Shown here piece after piece: positions 57,966-64,000 of a stretch of 64,000 nucleotides of DNA. Below the pieces are notes generated by a model that made no database searches, was not told the DNA's origin, and worked only from the letters and a program-made list of their open reading frames with translations. The translations under genes were made by a program, and so were the position numbers. The stretch is from Euphorbia lathyris (lineage: Eukaryota > Streptophyta > Magnoliopsida > Malpighiales > Euphorbiaceae), in assembly GCF_963576675.1 (NCBI RefSeq), contig NC_088915.1, positions 35,121,501 through 35,185,500 on the forward strand, read 5' to 3'. The stretch's first letter is position 1. The number at the start of each line of letters is the position of its first letter.

Positions 57966-59408
57966 TCAATCCTTTCTTAGGATCTTTGGATTCTTCTCCG
58001 TTGTGCTTGGGAGAGAACCCTGTGGCCTTTCCTGCCTGTCCCTATTGATCTGGGCTACCTGATTGCTCAGATCCTTGCAGAAAGCTTCATTGTTGGCAAG
58101 CCTAGCCGAGATCTCCTTTAAGAGAGTAACCACCTCGTCAGATTCCTTAGGAGGTTGCATTGGCCCTTGGTTCTGCTGTTGATATGGGGGCATGCCAAGC
58201 CCCTGCTCTCTATGTTCCTGAACAAAACCGCTGGGAGGTCGAAGCACATTCTGATTTGAACTCCCGTAAGATAGGTTCGGGTGCTGAGGCCTCCTATAGT
58301 TGTTGTTGTTGTTGTAGGAGTTGTGGTTGTTGGGGTTGTAGTTGTTATAGTTCTGGTTGTACCTCGGTTGCCCCCCAACATAATTGACCATTTCCACCCC
58401 ATCTCCAGCGAAAGGGCTCCCTGCCTGACAGTCCTTTCCATGGTGGTCGCCGCCACAGTGCACACAGGTGGGAGGTTGGCTTAATTTAGCCAACAGGACG
58501 TCCATCTTCCTACTTATATCTGCAACACTTGGATTTTGTTCTTGTTCTTCCACAGCAAACACCCGTTGCCTTGTGGGGCCAGCGAGTTTCTCCTCTTGCC
58601 ACTGCACGCTCTTTCTAGCCAGCTCGTTAATCATGTCATACGCCTCTGTTGCTGTCTTCTTGAACAAATCTCCACCCGCTGCGGAGTCTACAATAGCCCT
58701 ATTGGTAGGTGTCAATCCGTAATAGAAGACGCTCACCAATTGATGCTTGGGTATGTCATGATGAGGGCACATGCGCAACATTTTCCTGAATCGGGTCCAA
58801 GATGTGTGGAGCGCTTCGTGCTCGGGTTGGTGGAAGGATGTGATCTCACCCCTGAGCATTGCTGTCTTCGAGGGAGGAAAGTAGTAGGACAAGAATTCCT
58901 TCTCCAATCTTGCCCAAGTCGTGATTGATCCGGGCTCCAGTGTTCTCAGCCATTCCAAAGCTTGCCCAGTTAGAGAAAACGGGAACAACTTCAGCCTAGC
59001 AGCATCTTGGGGAACCCCATTTGTTCTTGCAGTGTCTGCGCATATTAGGAAGCGATCCAGATGATCATTCGGGCTCTCATGTGCTTCCCCTCCAAACAAT
59101 CCGGTCTGTTGGATCAAGTGAATTATACCGGACTTGATTTCGTATGTATTAGCCGGAATATTCGGAGCGGCAATGCCGGACAAATGCTGGTGTCGGTGTG
59201 GTGCCAGGATCTCACTCATCAGACGAGTGTCATTTTCTGGCCCGGTGTTCTCAGTGTTCCGTTCATTGTTCCGTTCATTGTCAGTCATCTTGATAGGCTC
59301 GATGATCTCGTCTTGCTTCAGCTTTCCAATCTGTTTGCCCCTGCGAAGAGTACGTTCAAGTTCAGGGTTAAGAGGGACACACGGTATTCTTGCTGATCTT
59401 GTAGGCAT
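57966..59408 (-). CDS. Athila-type Gag (480 aa), intact
   Basis: The start was chosen at ATG 59408 (MPTRSARIPCVPLNPELERT); the open frame extends upstream to 59507 but that extension looks non-coding. The gag core contains HLDRFLICADTARTNGVP, LFPFSLTGQALEWLRTLEPG, WARLEKEFLSYYFPPSKTAM and HELVSVFYYGLTP-like PKHQLVSVFYYGLTPTNRAI, the retrotransposon gag pattern. A zinc knuckle follows, CVHCGGDHHGKDC (CX2CX3HX4C). Next is a strikingly Asn/Tyr-rich segment (RYNQNYNNYNPNNHNSYN) and a Gln/Pro-rich tail. No protease follows. It would assemble the particle and bind RNA. The lack of any stop suggests recent selection or a young copy. Confidence 0.85.
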   Translation of the reverse strand: MPTRSARIPCVPLNPELERTLRRGKQIGKLKQDEIIEPIKMTDNERNNERNTENTGPENDTRLMSEILAPHRHQHLSGIAAPNIPANTYEIKSGIIHLIQQTGLFGGEAHESPNDHLDRFLICADTARTNGVPQDAARLKLFPFSLTGQALEWLRTLEPGSITTWARLEKEFLSYYFPPSKTAMLRGEITSFHQPEHEALHTSWTRFRKMLRMCPHHDIPKHQLVSVFYYGLTPTNRAIVDSAAGGDLFKKTATEAYDMINELARKSVQWQEEKLAGPTRQRVFAVEEQEQNPSVADISRKMDVLLAKLSQPPTCVHCGGDHHGKDCQAGSPFAGDGVEMVNYVGGQPRYNQNYNNYNPNNHNSYNNNNNYRRPQHPNLSYGSSNQNVLRPPSGFVQEHREQGLGMPPYQQQNQGPMQPPKESDEVVTLLKEISARLANNEAFCKDLSNQVAQINRDRQERPQGSLPSTTEKNPKILRKD

Positions 59409-59508
59409 ATGCTGAGAAGAAATAAATACAAGAAATAAATGAAAGCGGAAATTTTTCTTAAGAAAGAAAATTATACACATCATACAAGGTTGCACAGTTT
59501 TATACAAG

Positions 59509-59850
59509 TATTCTTATTATTGACAGATATAGATTGATGTACATGGTACAAACTAGTAGAGATAAACAAGTATGTATAAGTATGACTCAGAATATGAACA
59601 AATATAAATATAAGAATGAACAAGTATAAAGGGTATAAACAAGCACAAACAGAAAAGTATAGATGAATTTAACAAGTATAGATAGGTCATATGTACTTTT
59701 AGGTATAAACGAACAAACAAGTATTTGTATACGTAAGTATGAATATAAACAAGTATATAAACATGTATAAATGATATAAACAAAGGATATTTACAATGAA
59801 TGCCTAAACTAACAAATCGACCTTTGGTTCGATATTGCAAAAGAAATAAA
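59509..59850 (-). repeat. Leader with dispersed AACAAGTAT-type repeats
   Basis: Between the primer-binding site and gag, the motif AACAAGTATA or close variants occurs at least six times in about 200 bp (near 59566, 59617, 59638, 59671, 59716 and 59749 on plus). The function is unknown; such repeats could form part of an RNA leader or packaging signal. Confidence 0.65.
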
Positions 59851-59868
59851 TCCCCGGCAACGGCGCCA
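59851..59868 (-). other. Primer-binding site (tRNA-Asp type)
   Basis: On the minus strand TGGCGCCGTTGCCGGGGA begins six bases after the 5' LTR. This is the classic primer site of Athila-type and related gypsy elements, commonly assigned to tRNA-Asp. Confidence 0.88.
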
Positions 59869-60084
59869 AAAACTTGACGCGGCCTCACGTGAATGAGGCC
59901 GATCTTAGGGATAAGTGTACCTCGTCGTTATCAAGTAATAAAATTCTGGAAAAGTCCTGGTATCGTCCATATGATTTATTTCTGCAAGTATCGAGCTACT
60001 TGGTTTCAGGTGTTATCTAGGCTTAGGGGGTTTTGAGTTTGTTTTTCTTAAGTTAATCTACTCCTAGGTTGAATTATACTATTC

Positions 60085-60168
60085 CTAGCTAAGTTATCTA
60101 ATTCTAACTAAGTTATTCTACGCCTAATTAAGTTACTCTACCCCTAATTAAGTTAAACTACTCCTAAG
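60085..60168. repeat. 20-bp tandem subrepeats in the 5' LTR
   Basis: Same block as 52690-52773, built on CTAATTAAGTTA units. Confidence 0.85.
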
Positions 60169-60951
60169 TGATCTTTTACCAATGCAATTATCCGAAGGAA
60201 CATGAAGGGATACAATGATAATGAAAATAGATTGTTTAAGCAATTGAATTAAAATCTAAGTCGCTTGTGTCCGAGGCGGTTAACCCTACCTATCCTCTTG
60301 AGGTCCCTAGTTCGTGATTCCCTTGTAAGGCCGAAACTAGCTCTAAGGCTCAGCAATTTGGGCTTAATCTTCTATAGGGTCGTCAATCCTATAGGCACTT
60401 ACTAGGTCAGATTCAGCTCGCAATATGTGCCAACTTAATTTTGGGATTATCGAATGAGTTAAACCAATCAGATAAAGCGTAAGACAAAGATTAAAGCATT
60501 AAAACAATTGAATGAATAAAAACTATAATATATATCAAAGATGAAAGTATTGTCACGAAGATACAATGAGCCTAGGATTCATAACATGGATCAGAGGCTA
60601 GACAGAATATAAAAGAAGAAAAATCCCTTTCAGGGAACCTGTCTACCAATGCAGGCGTCTTCCTAGGACTTAAGGATGGAGCTTGAGCAATCCTCAGTGA
60701 GCGGAGCTTCGGAGGTGTCTTCAATGGAGGTTTGAAGGATATGGAGGAGGTGGAGATGATTTCTCAAGATGAAAAGCTAAGAAAATTACAAAAGATAAAA
60801 GATGCTAATTTACATTGGAAAAATCCTATTTATAGGCGTGGCTCGGGCCCTTTTGATGACCTATTTCGCGTCCTTATGCAGGTAGGAAGTCGTGGGGCCG
60901 ATCGTGGAGTCGTGGGGGCGGAATTGGTCTTTTTGACCAATTCCCGCAGGT

Positions 60952-61191
60952 CTGCTCGCCGAGCAGGCACTGCTCGTCGCGAGCAGGCTCCCTGCTCGCC
61001 CGAGCAGGCCTCTGAGGGCCTGCTCGGCGAGCGGGCGTGGCCTGCTCGCCCGAGCAGGCCCCTGAGGCCCTGCTCGGTGAGCTGGCCTACGAAGGCCAGC
61101 TCGCCGTGAGCTGGCCGCGCCAGCTCGCCCGAGCAGGCCCCTGAGGGCCTGCTCGGCGAGCTGGCCTAAAATAGGCCAGTTCATCGAGCAG
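60952..61191. repeat. GC-rich quasi-palindrome array in the 5' LTR
   Basis: 240-bp counterpart of 53557-53839. It lacks a GGCGAGCTGCTCGGCGAGCA-type unit near the left and a further unit in the middle. Confidence 0.9.
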
Positions 61192-61598
61192 TCTTGCCCG
61201 ATACGCCCCCGCGCGGTCGCTGAATGCCAAAAGATGTGTTTTTCGCCCGAACTTATCCCTGCGCATGCACAAAAATTCCAGATAACATTAGTCCAAAGGC
61301 TAAATTGACCCGCCAATCGCTTATTTTGAGCAAACGCTTCGTTTGGTGCGACTTTTGATGGATCAATTAGCTTCAAAAGATAACGGAATTACAATATGCA
61401 TGCCATTTTGGCCGTATTTGCCTAAATTGATCATAAAACGAGCCTAAACAACGAAAAGTAAATAAAATATTTCCAATTCCTAACTAACTCACACAAAAGC
61501 ATTTAAATGCGAGAATTGCTCGCTTATTAACTAAATAACGCTAAAACCCGTCCTAAAACCGTACCCAAAGATAGGGGTTTTTGACCCCTATCAATACC

Positions 61599-63005
61599 TC
61601 CCCGTATCTAATGGGTTAGAAACCTCTAGGACAGCACTTATAGCCTCGTGGTCCGATTCAGCGACATTTGGACTAAAGAAGGTTTCCGAATTTGCCGTAT
61701 TAATTGCTTGTCCATAAACTACTTCATACTCATGTAAAATTCCTTTCACCACCTGGCTCTCAGATAATAGTGCATTAAAGAAGAGGAAACTATCATCTGC
61801 AAAGAGGAGATGGGAAACTACTGGAGCCCCTCTGCAGATTCTACAGCTATGGATCTGACCATTCACTTCCGCCCTGTATAGAAGTTGGGAAAGGACCTCT
61901 GAGCATAAAATAAATAAATAGGGGGATAAAGGATCACCTTGGCGAAGCCCTCTCCCAGGATTAATAGGACTAATTAATGTGTCATTCACTAAGACAGAAT
62001 ATGATACAGTGGTGACACAAAGCATGATCCAATTAACCCAGATACCGTTGAAGCCCATCCGCTGCAATACTACCTTTAAGAAGCCCCAATCCACTCTATC
62101 ATAAGCCTTACTGATGACCAGTTTTAACGGCACATTCCCTTGAGGAGCCCTGTTCTTTCTTTTCATGTAGTGGATAGTTTCAAAAGCTACAAGCACATTA
62201 TCCATAATTGACCTCCCTGGAACGAAAGCAGATTGACTGTCAGATACTAATTTGGGCAAAAATGGCTTCAACCGATTAGCAAGGACCTTAGCAATTATTT
62301 TGTATAGCACATTGCATAAGGATATATGTCTGAGATCCTTGATCGTCGCAGGATTATCACATTTTGGTATGAGTGCAATAACCGTATCATTCAAATTAGC
62401 GGGGAAGAAACCCCTCTCCAGCCAAGCCACACAAGTCGAGAAGACATCCATACCAATTACCTCCCAAAACTGTTGAAAAAAGCCCGGATTTAGGCCATCA
62501 GGTCCTGGCGATTTATCCGGACGCATCTGGAACACGGCAGTTTTGAACTCCTCGTACGTAAAAGGGGCAATGATACTCTGGTTCATATCTTTGGAAACTC
62601 GAGTGGGTACCACATCTGCAATAGAGTAGTCAATACCATCTGCAACGGTGAAGAGATTGTCAAAATATGATTTAATATGATCTTCAATCTCCGCAGGATG
62701 TTCCAGCGTCATCCCGTCATCTTGGCTAATCTTCTCAATTCGGTTTCTGCATATTCGAGTCGCTATTTTTGCATGGAAAAACTTGGAATTTGAATCTCCA
62801 CTTTTCAGCCAAAAAGCCTTGGCGCGTTGCTACAAATACCGTTCTTCCTGGTCCAGTAGAAGCTTTAACTGATTCTGAGCTGCTGTAAAAGCCTCCACTG
62901 ATTGTTGGTCAGATAAATCTCTCATTCGGCCTATTGTGTCTTTGCAGCGGGTAATTCGCTGCTTAAACCTTCCGTGGAACTGGAGTCCCCAGTGCTCCAT
63001 ATAAA
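61599..63005 (-). pseudogene. LINE reverse transcriptase, 5' part of the split LINE
   Basis: Minus-strand L1-type RT, 5'-truncated at about 63,005. The N-terminal stretch MEHWGLQFHGRFKQRITRCK and FWLKSGDSNSKFFHAKIATR is followed by a stop-free frame (62712-61591) with KSPGPDGLNPGFFQQFW, LRHISLCNVLYKI, FVPGRSIMDN, KLVISKAYDRVDW, GRGLRQGDPLSPYLF and LLFADDSFLFF (catalytic FADD). It ends ...VSNPLDTGRY exactly at the Athila-type insertion and resumes as LGLPSLIGRSKAS at 52,474 downward. One stop lies upstream at about 62,832. ISKAYD replaces the usual DISKAYD (V for D), which removes a catalytic Asp. Confidence 0.92.
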
Positions 63006-63091
63006 ACTAAAACACAAGTTGATAATTTTATAATTTCGTATATAAAACAAATGAATCAACTAAAAAAATTTGGAAGAACTAAATTTTTTTA

Positions 63092-63651
63092 GGGTAATTA
63101 ATTTATTAGTCCCTATATTTTGACAAAACACACTGTTTAGTACCTGTATTTTCAAAAACACATGGTAAGGTCCCTAACCTTTTTCTCAGTGAACTGTTTA
63201 GTCATTTCGTTTGTTTGTTAGATTTTTTACAGTTTATGACTTCAGAAATGACTAAATTACCCTTTACTATTTACCTTCAAACTTCAGAAATGAAATCCAA
63301 TTTAGAAGAAGAAGCTATTTGTATGGAGAACAAGAAAAAGAATAGACCCAATACTTACGGATTTGAACGATTAAGAAGAAAATCAAGAAGAAGAACATTT
63401 AAAGTTGATTTCAAATGCATTAGAGTTTAAAGGAAATGAAAATAAAGGAAAAGAAGAACGCAAATCCAAATTGACTAACAAAATCTTCATGAGAGTCTAA
63501 CGGAAGGGACTAAACAGTTCACCGAGAAAAACGTTAGGGACTAAACAGTTCACCGAAAAAAACGTTAGGGACTTTACCGTGTGTTTTTGAAAATACAGGT
63601 AGTAAACAGTGAGTTTTATCAAAATATAGGGACTAATAAATTAATTACTTT
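63092..63651. mobile_element. MULE-type MITE (GGGTAATTAATTTATTAGTCC family)
   Basis: The left arm GGGTAATTAATTTATTAGTC pairs with GACTAATAAATTAATTAC on the right, where the last CCC has become TTT. Further inward, GTCCCTAACxTTTTTCTC and AAACAGTTCACCGA modules are inverted copies; the right arm has one duplicated (GTTAGGGACTAAACAGTTCACCGA twice). A TTTTTTTA-like duplication flanks it. Same family as 47340-47717. Confidence 0.8.
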
Positions 63652-64000
63652 TTTTTTTATTAAGATAAAATTTGAAAATATATATGAATTTATTAGTGTA
63701 ATAATTAAGAAAATAGCAACTAATAAAAATTTTTTTTTGGTGCCAATTAGTATGAGGGATGAGTACTTGAGTGGAAACAAAAAAACAGAAAAAAAAAAAA
63801 AGAATTACATTAGTAACGTAAAGAAGTGGGACCCAGGGACATGGCCATTTACGCGCCATCTTGATGTTGTCAACCTTGATTCTCAGCTTTTACTTTTAGC
63901 CGTCTGATGAAAACGATCTCCTCTCTCTCCTTCACTTTCTTAAGGAAGGAAAACACTTCAGTCTCCCTCTCTGACTACTATCACAAACCAAATACAAAAT
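63652..64000 (+). promoter_or_regulatory. Possible promoter/5' UTR of a gene beyond the window
   Basis: After an AT-rich stretch, the last 180 bp become more GC-balanced and contain GTGGGACCCA (63827-63836), which fits TCP transcription-factor sites, then a CT-rich segment (TCTCCTCTCTCTCCTTCAC, about 63,919) typical of plant 5' leaders. No start codon or frame is convincing before the window ends. Confidence 0.35.

Larger units (their letters stand above)
52480..61593 (-). mobile_element. Athila-type LTR retrotransposon lacking pol
   Basis: A 9.1-kb element inserted in a LINE, with an exact ATACC duplication (52475-52479 and 61594-61598), two LTRs, a primer-binding site, gag, a second ORF and a polypurine tract. 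Between the LTRs no protease, RT, RNase H or integrase motif is seen in any frame. Both ORFs are free of stops and the LTRs are about 98-99% alike by eye, so the insertion is recent. It is best described as a non-autonomous derivative probably mobilised by a complete relative. Confidence 0.9.
59875..61593 (-). repeat. Athila-type 5' LTR
   Basis: 1,719 bp, the partner of 52480-54241. The 43-bp length difference between the two corresponds to the difference in the GC-rich arrays. Confidence 0.92.

Noticed and set aside
58160..58928. Plus-strand frames opposite the Athila-type gag
   Set aside because: Antisense shadows; Val/Cys runs come from the Asn codon repeats.
60732..61376. Same type of frames in the other LTR
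   Set aside because: LTR-internal, not conserved in length with the partner LTR; no start context or domain.

Overview
This window is a gene-poor, repeat-dense stretch of plant nuclear DNA, almost certainly from a eudicot. It holds only one clear host gene: a two-exon family-1 UDP-glycosyltransferase of the UGT76 type (11,753-17,046, + strand). Its 3.9-kb intron carries a CACTA-type transposon end. Plant origin is shown by the PSPG box, Ty1/copia and Ty3/gypsy elements with plant primer sites, plant L1-type LINEs with a DUF4283-like ORF1, an Athila-type element, and Stowaway, hAT, MULE and Harbinger miniature elements. No bacterial features, rRNA, functional tRNA or CRISPR were seen. The species cannot be named from the sequence.

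Layout. 1-11.6 kb: a Stowaway-like MITE (959-1144), a decayed gypsy LTR+gag (about 1430-3400), a 5'-truncated decayed copia (3535-6604) whose 3' LTR is split by a hAT MITE (6969-7552), and a 5'-truncated LINE (8765-11585) whose poly-A lies only about 170 bp upstream of the UGT start codon. 11.7-17.1 kb: the UGT gene. 17.2-23.2 kb: a LINE scrap, a MULE MITE (17760-18274), and a gypsy integrase cut in two by a solo LTR (19575-22437) that itself carries a Harbinger-like element (21276-22104). 23.8-29.2 kb: a 47-bp tandem repeat, a minus-strand gypsy protease fragment, a duplicated tRNA-like repeat, and a long-TIR MULE (27263-29161) with a complete 564-bp TRIM element (28520-29083) and a probable solo LTR inside it. 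29.4-36.4 kb: a full-length L1-type LINE (minus strand, 29532-35929, 13-bp target duplication) inserted in a MULE MITE. 37.9-43.1 kb: a complete copia element with two LTRs and one uninterrupted but stop-riddled polyprotein frame, ending in TA...TA rather than TG...CA. 44.9-50.5 kb: a copia remnant and a minus-strand gypsy gag/LTR split by a MULE MITE and a 1.3-kb solo LTR. 50.6-63.0 kb: a minus-strand LINE cut in two by a 9.1-kb Athila-type element (52480-61593). 63-64 kb: another MULE MITE and a possible promoter for a gene beyond the window.

The most interesting object is the Athila-type element. It has two nearly identical LTRs, a 5-bp target duplication, a primer-binding site, a polypurine tract, an intact gag (57966-59408) and an intact second frame resembling ATHILA ORF-1 (55778-57001), but no protease, reverse transcriptase, RNase H or integrase. 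It looks like a recently moved, pol-less element that borrows enzymes from a relative. Its LTRs carry a GC-rich array of CTGCTCG/CGAGCAG quasi-palindromes, and a difference in array length accounts for the whole 43-bp length difference between the LTRs. Most other element boundaries were fixed by target-site duplications read directly from the sequence. In two cases the interrupted host frame (a gypsy integrase, a LINE reverse transcriptase) reads across cleanly when the insertion is mentally removed.
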